Shown piece by piece: positions 9,355 to 18,860 of a stretch of 64,000 nucleotides of DNA (positions are counted from its first letter, which is position 1; each line of letters opens with the position of its first letter). The notes under the pieces are model-generated. The model saw only the letters and a program-made list of their open reading frames with translations, had not been told where the DNA came from and did not search any database. The position numbers and the translations under genes were made by a program. The stretch is from Bog-756 sp963741055. Its GTDB lineage: Bacteria; Actinomycetota; Acidimicrobiia; Acidimicrobiales; RAAP-2. The stretch spans positions 1-64,000 of the forward strand of contig CAVUGU010000002.1 in assembly GCA_963741055.1 (NCBI GenBank), given 5' to 3'.

Positions 9355-10266
9355 GGTTCCAACCCCACCATCGTGCCGATCCCCTCGTCGGTGAACACCT
9401 CGAGCAACAGAGCATGGGGGGTGCGCCCGTCGAGGATGTGCGCATGGCCGACCCCGGCGCGCACCGCGCGGGCACAGGCCTGCACCTTCGGGATCATCCC
9501 CCCGGTCGCCGCTCCGTTCTCGACCATCCGGTCGAGGTCGTCGGCCGTCGCACGATGCAAGAGAGTCGCCGGATCGTCGGGGACCGAGCGGAGACCTGCG
9601 ACGTCGGTGAGGAAGACCAGCTTCTCGGCCTCGAGTGCCGCGGCGAGGGCACCGGCCGCGGTGTCCGCGTTGATGTTGAAGGCCTGGCCCGAAGCATCGG
9701 TGCCGATGGTCGCGACCACCGGGATCAGACCTTGGGCCAACAACTGGTGGACGATGACCGGGTCCACCGCGGTGACGTCGCCGACGTAGCCGAGGGCCTC
9801 GGACCGCGGAGCCGCCGTGATCAGGTTGGCGTCCTCCCCCGACAGGCCGACCGCGAGGGTGGCGTGGACGTTGATCGAGCTGACGATGTCGCGGTTCACC
9901 TTGCCGACCAGCACCATCCGGACCAGGTCGATCGTCTCGGCGTCGGTGACCCGATGCCCGTCGAGAAACTCGACCTCCTTGCCCACTCGCGCCATGAGCG
10001 CGCCGATCTGGGGCCCGCCCCCGTGGACGACCACCGGGAGCACCCCCACCGAGCGCATGAGGACGATGTCCTCGGCGAACGACGCCAGCGCGTCGGCGTC
10101 GTCGACTTGGCCGCCCTCGGAGGTCGGGCGCCAGCACGTTGCCGCCGTACTTGACCACCACGACCTTCCCCCAGAAGCGCCGGATGTAGGGAAGCGCCTC
10201 GACCAGCACCGACGCCTTGTCACCTGCAGCGAGCGCTGGGGAGGAAATGGTGCGCGCCGCGCTCAC
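9351..10266 (-). CDS. argB: Acetylglutamate kinase, one frame break
   Basis: Phosphorylates N-acetylglutamate. The N-terminus reads from GTG 10266, which overlaps the argJ stop (GTGA): ALPYIRRFWGKVVVVKYGGN, containing the family KYGGN phosphate-binding motif. The rest is in a second frame: LPVVVHGGGPQIGALMARVG, FNINADTAAGALAAALEAEK and the C-terminal GATGGMIPKVQACARAV. The switch is at about 10118-10130 and is repaired by removing one C from a CCC run (916 nt in total). Repaired length is about 304 aa, normal. Confidence 0.9.
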
Positions 10267-11432
10267 GAGGTGGTCCGGTTCTCGTCGATGTAACCGTGAC
10301 CGAGGTCCACCCCGGTCACCGTCCCCGTCCCGTCGGCAAGTCCCAGGTGGCAGTGGAGGTCGACCGTCGACCCCGCCAGATGGCGGGCCACCGCAGCCGT
10401 GTCGTGATCGACGCCGACACCGTCGCGGCAGACCGCGACCCCGCCGTACGCGATCGCCACACGGTCCATCTCGAAATCGACGTCGGCCGATCCGAGCTCG
10501 CTGATCACCCGACCCCAATAGGGGTCTTCGCCGTTCAACGAGCACTTGACCAGCGGTGACTCCGCGACCTGGCGCGCGGCACGCAACGCTTCGTCGTCCG
10601 AGCGGGCTCCGGTCACCCGGATCTCTACGACCTTCGAACCGCCTTCGGCATCGGCAGCCATCTGGCGGGACAGCTCGGCACAGGCGTCGCCGACCGCGTC
10701 GGCGACAGTGCTCGAATCCACCGGACCGGCCCGCCCGGAGGCCATGAGTACGACCGTGTCGTTGGTGGAGGTGCAACCGTCCACGGTCATCGCGTTGAAC
10801 GAGTCACGCACCGCGATTCGCAGGATCTGCGCGAGCGTTGCCGGCTCGACGGCCGCGTCGGTCGTGAGGATGGCGAGCATCGTGGCCATGTTCGGCGCCA
10901 GCATGGCTGCTCCCTTGGCCATCCCCGCGACGGCGAAGGCGGAGCTCTCGACCAGCACTTCCTTGGTCCCCGTGTCGGTGGTCAGCATGCCGGTCGCCGC
11001 CAGCGATGCCGCTTCGAGCGAGCCATCCCGTGACTGGAGGAGGGCGGGGATCCCGGTTTCGATCGTCCCCATCGGCAGGCGGAAGCCGATCAGGCCGGTC
11101 GAGCAGACCAGGACGTCATGAGCTTCGACACCGAGCCCGTCGGCCACGAGCTGGCACATGCGCTCTGCGTCGGCACGCCCTTCGACGCCGGTGGCCGCGT
11201 TGGCGTTGCCGCTGCTGACGACCACCGCGGCCGAGCGGCCGCCGGTCACGGCCAGATGGTCGCGACTCACGAGCACGGGCGCGGCCGCTGCACGGTTCGC
11301 GGTGAACGTCGCTGCCGTCGGGACCGGTGCTCCGTCCTCGGTCGCGACAAGCGCAAGATCGAGGGCGCCCGAGGGTTTGATACCGGCCGCGAAGCCCGAG
11401 GCGACAAAGCCTTTCGGCGCGGTGATGCTCAC
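10263..11432 (-). CDS. argJ: Glutamate N-acetyltransferase / amino-acid acetyltransferase
   Basis: Bifunctional-type ArgJ (389 aa) that recycles the acetyl group from N-acetylornithine to glutamate. The self-cleavage site is visible at about residues 178-186 (AAMLAPNMATMLAIL; cleavage before the Thr of the ATM motif gives alpha and beta chains). The N-terminal GFVASGFAAGIKPSGALDLALV matches the family. The start is GTG 11432, overlapping the argC stop (GTGA); the longer open frame to 11558 is argC read out of frame. Confidence 0.95.
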   Translation of the reverse strand: MSITAPKGFVASGFAAGIKPSGALDLALVATEDGAPVPTAATFTANRAAAAPVLVSRDHLAVTGGRSAAVVVSSGNANAATGVEGRADAERMCQLVADGLGVEAHDVLVCSTGLIGFRLPMGTIETGIPALLQSRDGSLEAASLAATGMLTTDTGTKEVLVESSAFAVAGMAKGAAMLAPNMATMLAILTTDAAVEPATLAQILRIAVRDSFNAMTVDGCTSTNDTVVLMASGRAGPVDSSTVADAVGDACAELSRQMAADAEGGSKVVEIRVTGARSDDEALRAARQVAESPLVKCSLNGEDPYWGRVISELGSADVDFEMDRVAIAYGGVAVCRDGVGVDHDTAAVARHLAGSTVDLHCHLGLADGTGTVTGVDLGHGYIDENRTTS

Positions 11433-12463
11433 GGATAGATCCCCGCGACGGGAAGCCCCGCACCTTCGGGAAGACCGAGCGCGAGGTTGGCGCACTGGAC
11501 GGCCTGCCCGGCCGCGCCTTTGATCAGGTTGTCGATCGCGCAGAGCGACACGATCCAACCGGTGCGTGGATCGACCCGGACGGTGACCCGCGCACAGTTG
11601 GAACCGCTGGTCGCCTTCGTCGAAGGCGGTTCGGGTGACACGATCACGAACGGTTCAGCCGCGTAGCGCTCGGCCATGACGCCGAGAGCGGACTCGGTGG
11701 TGAGGTCCTTTGCTTCCGGTGCGGGGCGCGCGTAACAGGTGGCGAGGATGCCCCGGACCATCGGGGCGAGGTGCGGAGTGAACAACACCTCCGCTCCGAG
11801 TCCTTGCTCCATCTCGGGCGTGTGCCGGTGGTTGAGCAGCGAGTACGCAGTGAAGTCCTCGTCCACGGCGGCGAAGTGAAGGTGATCGGCGGCGAGGCGC
11901 CCGGCTCCAGAGGTCCCACTTGCCGCATCCACGACGAGCGGCGGTGCGGAGGGCCCGGTTGCGACAAGCCCTGCCTCGACCAGCGGGGCGAGCGCGAGGA
12001 GTGCAGCGGTCGGATAACAGCCGGGCACCGCGATCCGTCGGGCACCGGTCAAGGCGGTTCGGTCGAGCTCGGGAAGACCGGTGACGAACTCACCGAGCAA
12101 CTCCGGTGCGTCGTGCGCCTTCCCGTACCAGACCGGGTACAGGGATGCGTCGTGCAGACGGAAGTCGGCCGCCAGGTCGACGATCACGCCCACCCGATCG
12201 GCGAGATCGGGAACCACGCGCTGTGACTCGCCGTGCGGGAGCGCGAGGAACGCCACGTCGACTCCGTCGAGTGCGGTTGGATCGGGTGATGCGTAGGCGA
12301 GCGAGGGATACGCGGCCGCAAGCGAGGGGGTATGTCGCGCCACCTGCTCCCCCGCGTGCGATCCGGCAGTCGCCACGGCGACCTCGAACTCGGGATGGCC
12401 GGCACAGAGTCGCAGGAGCTCGACGCCTGCGTACCCGGACGCGCCCATCACACCCACCTTCAT
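11429..12463 (-). CDS. argC: N-acetyl-gamma-glutamyl-phosphate reductase
   Basis: NADPH-dependent reductase (344 aa) and first gene of the arg operon. The Rossmann motif GASGYAGVELLRL is at about residues 7-19. The catalytic cysteine is in IAVPGCYPTAALLAL (about 145), and C-terminal HRHTPEMEQGLG matches the family. ATG 12463 is chosen over a TTG 18 bases upstream because it begins directly with the Rossmann strand (MKVGVMGASG). An ArgR-like operator and a promoter-like sequence lie immediately upstream, leaving almost no leader. Confidence 0.95.
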   Translation of the reverse strand: MKVGVMGASGYAGVELLRLCAGHPEFEVAVATAGSHAGEQVARHTPSLAAAYPSLAYASPDPTALDGVDVAFLALPHGESQRVVPDLADRVGVIVDLAADFRLHDASLYPVWYGKAHDAPELLGEFVTGLPELDRTALTGARRIAVPGCYPTAALLALAPLVEAGLVATGPSAPPLVVDAASGTSGAGRLAADHLHFAAVDEDFTAYSLLNHRHTPEMEQGLGAEVLFTPHLAPMVRGILATCYARPAPEAKDLTTESALGVMAERYAAEPFVIVSPEPPSTKATSGSNCARVTVRVDPRTGWIVSLCAIDNLIKGAAGQAVQCANLALGLPEGAGLPVAGIYP

Positions 12464-12464
12464 G

Positions 12465-12501
12465 ACTGCAAGTCTATGCACATTTTCGCATCTTTATGCA
12501 A
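12465..12501 (-). promoter_or_regulatory. ARG-box-like operator and candidate argC promoter
   Basis: An AT-rich patch in GC-rich DNA. On the minus strand it has two adjacent TGCAT-type palindromes: GCAT-AAAG-ATGC, and a TGCA...TGCA palindrome nearer the gene. This resembles paired ArgR boxes of Gram-positive bacteria. A possible -35 (TTGCAT, 12501-12496) and -10 (CATAGA, 12478-12473), 17 bases apart, lie inside it, so bound ArgR would block RNA polymerase. The argC ATG follows the -10 by nine bases, so the mRNA may be nearly leaderless. Confidence 0.65.
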
Positions 12502-12724
12502 GTCTTCTGCTCCGCGCGCCTGGTGAAGGGCCTGAGGGGCGGAGTCTCCAGAGGGAGGGTCGTCTCAGCCCACGTTTGACACTGACAAACTCCCGGCGGA
12601 ACACACCCCTGTGCCGGACTCCAAAAATCCCTGGTACGGCGGGTTCGGATCGGGTCGGACCTCGCACCACCACCCCCAACCGCCACCCCCAACCGGCCGC
12701 CACGGCCGAGCAGGGGCCGGAAGC

Positions 12725-15274
12725 TCAGCGCAGGACCGCGTGATGGCGCGCCGAGACCGCCTCGATGCAGGCGGTCCGCAGCTCCCCGACCTCCTGGTCG
12801 GTGAGCGTGCGGTCGAGCGCGCAGAACCGCAGGTGGAAAGCGAGGCTCCTCGATCCGTCCGGCACCGAGTCGCCCCGGTAGACGTCGAACAGCTGCTACC
12901 GACTCGAGCAGCTCGCCACCTGCGGCTCGCAGCGTCCGCTCCACCGCGCCGGCCGGGATCGCGTCCTCGACCACCAGTGCGAGGTCGACGTCCGAGGACG
13001 GAAAGCGGCTCACCGGCCGCGCCTCCTCGGACCGGCGCGGAACCCGCGTGCGGTCGAGCAGGACCCCGAGATCGAGGTCGAGCCAGCCGATCACGTCTCG
13101 GCCGGCCGTGGGCGTCGAGCAGTCCGTGGCTCTCGACAAAGGTCGGGTCGAGCTCACCGAGCACTCCGAGGTGCGTGGGGTGTTCGGTTCCCCCTTCGCT
13201 GACCAGGCTGACCACGGCCGCGGAACGGTGATCGTGAAGGACCCGCCCCTCGGGCCCGGCATGCGTCGTGCTCCACAACGCCCAGTCGGCGAGGCGCAAC
13301 GCCTCGGCAAGGATCCGCCAGGCAGCCACCGCGACCCACGCATCGTCGTTCTGCCAGGCGAAGACCGCGGAGATCCGCTCGGCCGACTCGACGGCTGCAA
13401 GACCCGCGGAGGCGTCGACCCCCGGCACCCGGCGGAACACACTGCCGACCTCGAAGAAGCGCACCTCGTCCTGGCGCCGTTCCACGTTGTAGCGCACAGC
13501 ACGCAGGAGACCCGGGGCCATCGACGACCGCAGGTATCGCTCTGCCTCGACCAGCGGGTTGGTGACTTCGACGTAGGGAGGGTCGAATCCGCTGTCCAGC
13601 TGCTCCGACTCCGAAAGAAAGGTGCTCGTCCACGCCTCGCTCGCGCCGAGCCCGCACAGCACGTCGCGCACCTCGCGACGGTCGCGCTGGTAGGTGGTCA
13701 GGCGGCCCGGCTGGGGCCACGCCGGCGTCCGACGCTCGAGTCGTGCGTACCCGAAGCTTCGGGCAACCTCCTCCGCAATGTCCGCCTCACCCATCTCGCC
13801 GGGCCGGACGTCGGGCCGGAAGGTCGGGACGATGACCCGGAGCGCCCCTCCCCCGTCGGACGACAGCTCCACCACGAACCCGAGCGGTGTCAGCAGAGCC
13901 GAGATGGTCGCCGCGTCGAACTCGGAACCGATGAGGGCATTGATCCGCGCCGGCCGTACGGTCAGTTCCAGCGGTTCCGGCACCTCCGTGACGCTCGTCG
14001 AGGACCCCGGCCGCGAGTGTGGTCGAGGGCCCAGAGGTGAGTGCGATCAACCGACAGATCCGTTCGGCCGCAGTGTCGATGATCTCCGGATCGCACCCGC
14101 GCTCGAACCTCGCGGAGGCCTCGGTGCGCACCCCGAGGCGCTTCGACGTCCGGGCGATCGCCATCGGGACGAAGTAGGCGGTCTCGAGCAGCACCCGCGA
14201 GGTCTCCGGGCCGATTTCCGACGAAGCCCCACCCATCACGCCGCCGATGCCGACCGGCTCACCGGTCGCGTCACAGACGAGACAGTCCTCACCGGTGTCG
14301 CCGAGGCCGGGCCCAGGGCGCCCGAGTGTGCGCACCTCACCGTCGAGGGTGGTCACCGTCTCTCCCGGCATGGCCCGCCGCACCACGATCCCGTGTCCGG
14401 CAAGCCGGTCGAGGTCGTAGGGGTGAGAGGGTTGGCCGAGCTCCAGCATGACGTAGTTGGACGCGTCGACCACGTTGTTGATCGGCCGCATGCCGGCGAG
14501 GGTCAACCGACGGGCGAGCCAGCGTGGGGACTCGGCGACGTCGACCCCGGTGAGCACCCGCACGGTGAAGCGCGGGCAGAGCTCGGTGTCGTCGACACGC
14601 AACGAAGCGAGCGACTCGACCGGTGGACCGGGCACGAGCTCGGGCGGATTCTCGACGGGGCACGGGAGGTCGGGTATGGCAAAGGGGACACCGAGCCGGG
14701 CCGCCAAGTCGCGGGCGACTCCGGCGATGCTCCAGGCGTCGGGTCGGTTGGCCTCGACCTCGATGTCGAAGACGACGTCGGGTTCGATCCCGAGGGCAGT
14801 GGTGAGCGGCATGCCCGGTGTCACGCCCTCGACAGCCTCGATACCCTCCTCACTCTCGACGTCTTCGAGGACGAGGATTCCGGCGTGGTCGTCCGAAAGG
14901 CCGAGCTCGCGACCCGAGCACAGCATCCCGTTCGACGCGACGCCCTTCATGGTGACCTTCTTGATCTCCATCCCACCGGGGAGGACCGAGCCGACGGGCG
15001 CGAGGACGACCAGGTCGCCGAGCTCGAAGTTGGTCGCCCCGCATACCACTTCGGTCGTAGAGGTCCCGTCGTCCACCACCACCCGACGGATCCGATCGGC
15101 GCCGGGGATCGCGGCGATCTCGTCCACTCGCGCCACGACCAGTCCTTCGAGGCCTTCCCCCACCCTCTCGATCCCCTCGACGACCAACCCGAGGTCGTCG
15201 AGGGCGGCGGCGAGTACGGCCGGGTCGCCCTCGATGGGCGCGAAGTCGGTGAGCCACGACAGCGGGACGCGCAC
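12725..15274 (-). CDS. pheT: Phenylalanyl-tRNA synthetase beta subunit, three frame breaks
   Basis: Beta chain of the alpha2-beta2 synthetase charging tRNA-Phe. From ATG 15274 the first frame holds the N-terminal region, the tRNA-binding EMAP-like domain (about 40-150: VVVDDGTSTTEVVCGATNFE, KVTMKGVASNGMLCSGRELG) and the B3/B4 editing domain (MRPINNVVDASNYVMLELGQ). The B5 and catalytic-like domains are in a second frame (DIAEEVARSFGYARLE, NPLVEAERYLRSSMAPGLLR). The C-terminal anticodon-binding (FDX-ACB) domain is split over two more. Breaks fall near 13990, 13090 and 12897, and each behaves as one inserted base. The real stop is the TGA at 12725-12727, giving ...ARHHAVLR. Repaired length is about 848 aa. 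Confidence 0.88.
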
Positions 15275-15297
15275 CGATGCCTCTCAGGAACCGGCCA

Positions 15298-16363
15298 TCA
15301 GAACTGGCGGACGAAACGGAGGTCGTTCTCGATCAGGAACCGCATGTCGGAGATCTGGTGGCGCATCTGTGCGCAGCGGTCGATCCCGAAGCCGAAGGCG
15401 AACCCGGTCCATTCGTCCGCATCGATGCCGACTGCGGCGAAGACCGCCGGATCGACCATGCCGCAACCACCTAGCTCGATCCAGCCGGTCATCGAACAGG
15501 TACGGCACCCAACGCCTCGGCAGATGGTGCAGGTCACCTCGTACTCGGCCGACGGCTCGGTGAAAGGGAAGTAGGCGGGACGAAGCCGCGAGTGGATGTC
15601 CGCGCCGAAGTAGGCGGTGGTGAACACCTCGATGCTGCCCGCGAGGTCGGCAAAGGTGATCCCGTGGTCGACGACCAGCCCTTCGATCTGGTGGAAGACG
15701 GGGAGGTGGCGCGCGTCGGGTGTGTCGCGGCGATAACACCGGCCCGGCATCACCGCATGGATGGGCAGCCCTCCGGAAACGACCGCCTCCTCCATCAGAT
15801 GTACCTGCACCGGTGAGGTGTGGGTCCGCAGCAGGACCGTCTCGGGTGCGCCGAGGTCGAGGTACAGGGTGTCCCACATCCCCCGCGCAGGGTGTGCGGG
15901 CGGGATGTTGAGCGCGCCGAAGTTGAACCAATCGGATTCGATCTCGGGCCCCTCCGCCACTTCGAAGCCCATCCCGACGAACACGTCTTCGAGCTCATCA
16001 CGGGTCTCGGTGACCAGGTGAAGGTGGCCGCGGGCGGGAGGGGCCACCACCGACCCCGGGTACGAATTCGGTCAGGTCCGCCTTCGCTTCGGCCATCTCC
16101 CGGGCGAGTTCCTCGTAGCGGATCTCCTCCCGGCGCCGTTCGACCAGCTCGTCGATGGCGCCCCGAGCCGCGTGCAGCTGCGCACCGAGCGAGCGCCGTG
16201 CTTCCTCGTCGAGTCCACCGAGGGTGCGGTACGCAGCGGAGATGGGCGACTTCTTTCCCGCGACCGCCGCGGCGACCTGGCGGATCTCCTCGGTCGAGGT
16301 GGCGGCGGCCAGGGCCGTCCTCGCTTCTTCGACCAAGGCGTCGACGTCGACCGAAATGGTCAT
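15298..16363 (-). CDS. pheS: Phenylalanyl-tRNA synthetase alpha subunit, one frame break
   Basis: Catalytic chain of the synthetase. The N-terminal coiled-coil arm is in one frame (residues 1-105: MTISVDVDALVEEARTALAA ... AKADLTEFVPG). The catalytic domain is in another: GFEVAEGPEIESDWFNFGAL, LLRTHTSPVQVHLM (motif 2) and FGFGIDRCAQMRHQI (motif 3). Deleting one G from the GGGG run at about 16055-16058 joins them. Total 1066 nt gives about 354 aa, normal for PheS. The start overlaps the stop of the upstream methyltransferase by four bases, and pheT follows after 23 bases. Confidence 0.92.
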
Positions 16364-17244
16364 GCCCGATCCCCCCGCGTGTGCACGCGGCCGTCTTCGG
16401 GGGCTTCCATGGCGGGCATCGTAGAGCCCGTGGCCTCGCCCTCCGAAAGCCGGCGCACCCGGAGGATCTCGAAGCAGAGGACCGCGGCCGAGACGCTCAC
16501 GTTGAGCGAGTCCGCTCCCCCGGCCATCGGGACCGACACCCAGGCGTCGAGCCGTGGCGCCAGCTCGTCACCGAGTCCGGACGATTCGTTCCCGAAGGCG
16601 AGTGCGATCCGGCCGCGCCAATCGAAGACCGCATAGTCGGTCCCCCCTCGCGCGACGGTGCCGACTCGTGCAAAGCCCCACTCGCCGAGGCGATCGAGCA
16701 CCGCGTCGGGTTCAGCCGCCGCCACCACCGGGACCCGGAAGACCGAGCCGGCCGACGCGCGGAGACACTTCGGGTTGGTCGGGTCGACGGTGCCCTCACA
16801 GCAGACCACTCCCCCGACCCCCGCCGACTCGGCGGTCCGGATCATGGTCCCGAGGTTGCCCGGGTCGCGCACGTCGACGCAGACCATGACCGTGGTGGCC
16901 TCCTCGACGGACCCGAGCTCGTCCGGCGCGAACGAGACGATCGCGACGAGCGGTTGCGGCGTGACCGTGTCGGCGACCCGCTCGATCACACCGGGAGCCA
17001 GATCGAAGACTCGCCCGCCCCGCACGTAGACCTCCTCGAGCACCCGCGACACTGCAGGGTCGTCGCGCCCCTCGGGTGCCACGTAGGCCGACTCGACGGG
17101 GACGTCTGCGTCGATCGCGGCACTGAGCAGCTCGGCGCCCTCCAGCACCATCGCGTGCTCCTTCCGCCGGAGTGCGCGCTTGGAGAGGAGTTGTCGGACC
17201 CGCCGGACGCGCTGGTGGGTGAAGGCCAGGCCGGCCTGGGTCAG
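16360..17244 (-). CDS. SpoU/TrmH-family RNA 2'-O-methyltransferase
   Basis: S-adenosylmethionine-dependent 2'-O-methylase of rRNA or tRNA (about 294 aa). The C-terminal SPOUT domain has DVRDPGNLGTMIRTAESAG (motif 1), FGNESSGLG (motif 2) and MAGGADSLNVSVSAAVLCFE (motif 3). The first ATG (17151) would cut off part of the substrate-binding domain: upstream in frame the sequence reads AFTHQRVRRVRQLLSKRALR. The only start preserving it is CTG at 17244, which overlaps the rplT stop as CTGA, the same coupling other genes here show with ATGA or GTGA. A miscalled base is the alternative. It sits between rplT and pheS as in many actinobacteria. The exact target base is not known. Confidence 0.85.
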   Translation of the reverse strand: MTQAGLAFTHQRVRRVRQLLSKRALRRKEHAMVLEGAELLSAAIDADVPVESAYVAPEGRDDPAVSRVLEEVYVRGGRVFDLAPGVIERVADTVTPQPLVAIVSFAPDELGSVEEATTVMVCVDVRDPGNLGTMIRTAESAGVGGVVCCEGTVDPTNPKCLRASAGSVFRVPVVAAAEPDAVLDRLGEWGFARVGTVARGGTDYAVFDWRGRIALAFGNESSGLGDELAPRLDAWVSVPMAGGADSLNVSVSAAVLCFEILRVRRLSEGEATGSTMPAMEAPEDGRVHTRGDRA

Positions 17245-17627
17245 GAGCGCGCCTGACCTTCGGTCGCGGGCTCGGCCAGTGCGTCGTTCGCGACCCGGAC
17301 CAGGCTCGCGAAGGCGTCCGGCTCCGAGACCGCCAGGTCGGCGAGGACCTTGCGGTCGACGTCGACCTCGGCGCGGTGGAGGCCGGCGATGAACCGGCTG
17401 TAGCTCGTCCCGTTGAGCCGTGCGGCAGCATTGATCCGCTGGATCCAGAGCTGTCGGAAGTCCCCTTTGCGGGCCCGGCGGTCGCGGAAGGCGTACTGCT
17501 TCGAGTGCATGAGCTGCTCGTTGGCAGCCCGGAACGACCGGCTCTTGTTCCCGTAGTAACCCTGCGCCTGCTCGAGAACGGCGCGGTGGTGCTTCTTCGC
17601 GTGTACGGCGCCTTTGACTCGGGCCAT
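17241..17627 (-). CDS. rplT: 50S ribosomal protein L20
   Basis: Large-subunit assembly protein (128 aa) binding 23S rRNA. Typical L20 sequence: MARVKGAVHAKKHHRAVLEQ, GYYGNKSRSFRAANEQLMHS, RRARKGDFRQLWIQRINAAAR. It has a short Ala/Glu-rich C-terminal extension. A good ribosome binding site (AAGGAG) precedes ATG 17627. The 141 bases between rpmI and rplT hold strong inverted repeats, described separately. Confidence 0.98.
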   Translation of the reverse strand: MARVKGAVHAKKHHRAVLEQAQGYYGNKSRSFRAANEQLMHSKQYAFRDRRARKGDFRQLWIQRINAAARLNGTSYSRFIAGLHRAEVDVDRKVLADLAVSEPDAFASLVRVANDALAEPATEGQARS

Positions 17628-17703
17628 GGGACGACTCCTTCGTGTCGGTGGGTGTGAGGTTACGGATGGATGGTGTCCGGAGCGACGCGATGCCCGTAGA
17701 TCG

Positions 17704-17749
17704 CGGACCTCTTCGGTCCGACCGGGACCGCTCGACCGCTCGGTCGGAC
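17704..17749 (-). promoter_or_regulatory. Mutually exclusive hairpins between rpmI and rplT
   Basis: Two inverted repeats share one arm. Bases 17741-17749 pair perfectly (9 bp) with 17716-17724. The shared arm can instead pair (6 bp, 5-base loop) as 17715-17720 with 17704-17709. In the minus-strand transcript this makes alternative RNA folds just before rplT, an arrangement expected of an attenuator or of ribosomal-protein feedback. No U tract follows, so simple termination is unlikely. Function is inferred only. Confidence 0.4.
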
Positions 17750-17769
17750 GGTGCGGAGGCCGACCCGGC

Positions 17770-17964
17770 CTACCGGCCGAGCATGCGCTTCACCTGCCGG
17801 GCGTCGCCCGGGGCGAAGTCGGTCTCTCGAGCGAGTCGGCGCTTGCGGACGCTCGTCTTGTGCTCGAGAAGGTGCGATCGGAACGCCTTCCGCCGCCGGA
17901 GCCGGCCAGACCCCGTCACTTTGATCCGCTTGCGGGCCCCGCTGTCGGTCTTCATCTTCGGCAT
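17770..17964 (-). CDS. rpmI: 50S ribosomal protein L35
   Basis: Small basic large-subunit protein (64 aa, normal length): MPKMKTDSGARKRIKVTGSG, then RRRKAFRSHLLEHKTSVRKR. ATG 17964 is chosen because it gives the invariant MPKMKT start; the open frame runs further upstream into infC. It begins four bases after the infC stop, in the conserved order infC-rpmI-rplT. Confidence 0.97.
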   Translation of the reverse strand: MPKMKTDSGARKRIKVTGSGRLRRRKAFRSHLLEHKTSVRKRRLARETDFAPGDARQVKRMLGR

Positions 17965-17968
17965 GTTC

Positions 17969-18658
17969 TCAACCTTCCCCTTCGCCGGACGAGGCCGGCG
18001 TGACGTCCACCTCGGCAGCGTGCCCGTCGTGCCGGTCACCACCGTCCCGGGCCTCGGCTTCCGATGAGGCCTTCGCCCCGTTCGGGCTCGGATCCTCGGT
18101 GGTGGCGGCCTTCGACGCAGCCGACTGCTTTGCTCTCTTGTCCGGTGCCAGCACCATCACCATGTTGCGTCCGTCGAGCCGGGGAACCGCCTCGGGCTTG
18201 CCGAGGCCGTCCATCTGCTCCGCGATCCGATCGAGGATCTTCTTGCCGAGCTCGGGATGGAAGACCTCGCGTCCCCGGAACATGATCGTGATCTTGACCT
18301 TGTGGCCTTCCTCGAGGAACTTCGCCACCTGCCGGGTCTTGGTCTCGAAGTCTCCGGGTCCGATCTTCGGCCGGTACTTCATCTCCTTGATGCCGACGTG
18401 GGTCGTCTTCCGCCTCGACTCCTTGGCTCGCTGTGCGGCGTCGAACTTGAACTTCCCGTAGTCCATGATGCGACACACCGGGGGGTTCGCCCCGGGTGCG
18501 ACTTCGACAAGGTCGAGATCGAGCGAGGCGGCGATGGCGAGCGCTTCCGGCAGGAGTTTGATGCCGAGTTGCTCGCCGTCGGGATCGACGAGGCGCACTT
18601 CACGTGCACGGATCCGGTCGTTGATACGAGGCTCGTTGGTGGTGATGGTGGCTGCTAT
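17969..18658 (-). CDS. infC: Translation initiation factor IF-3, probable ATA start
   Basis: Prevents premature subunit joining and proofreads start-codon choice (about 229 aa). The N-domain (TTNEPRINDRIRAREVRLVD) and C-domain (TVRQVAKF-type region; IMFRGREVFHPELGKKILDR) are clear. An acidic, low-complexity tail of about 45 residues follows (ends ASSGEGEG). There is no ATG, GTG or TTG at the conserved N-terminus. ATA at 18658 lies seven bases after an AGGGAG ribosome binding site (18665-18670). Rare AUN starts are well known for infC, where they allow IF-3 to autoregulate. Upstream on the same strand a 6-bp stem/7-base loop hairpin (18681-18699) lies in the probable leader. Confidence 0.93.
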   Translation of the reverse strand: MAATITTNEPRINDRIRAREVRLVDPDGEQLGIKLLPEALAIAASLDLDLVEVAPGANPPVCRIMDYGKFKFDAAQRAKESRRKTTHVGIKEMKYRPKIGPGDFETKTRQVAKFLEEGHKVKITIMFRGREVFHPELGKKILDRIAEQMDGLGKPEAVPRLDGRNMVMVLAPDKRAKQSAASKAATTEDPSPNGAKASSEAEARDGGDRHDGHAAEVDVTPASSGEGEG

Positions 18659-18847
18659 GCGACTACTCCCTGTGCTTGTGGCCACGAACCTGCCGTGGCA
18701 AATGAACAAGGAGCGGAGCCACCCCGACCCGATCGAGATTTCGCCCGATCGCCAGTGAGTGAACCCAGGCGCACACTTGCTCCCGCAACGTGGCCGGGTG
18801 GGGGTTTGCCTTCCGCGAGACCCCGCTTCCTCGTCTACCAGTTGCTT

Positions 18848-18853
18848 TAGGCT
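18848..18853 (+). promoter_or_regulatory. Candidate leaderless -10 box (TAGGCT)
   Basis: TAGGCT matches the TANNNT form of an actinobacterial -10 box. Its end lies seven bases before the GTG at 18861, so transcription would start on the start codon. This supports the GTG start. The other 190 bases back to infC show only the infC leader hairpin. Confidence 0.45.
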
Positions 18854-18860
18854 ACCAGTC

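Noticed and set aside
8167..10776. An 869-aa open frame covering argD and argB
   Set aside because: Only its last 395 residues are a real protein (argD) plus a piece of argB; the join is an accident of frame breaks.
12630..12700. tRNA-like T-arm sequence (GGGTTCGGAT) between argC and pheT
   Set aside because: The flanking bases do not form a T-stem or acceptor stem; the gap holds only C-rich repeats.
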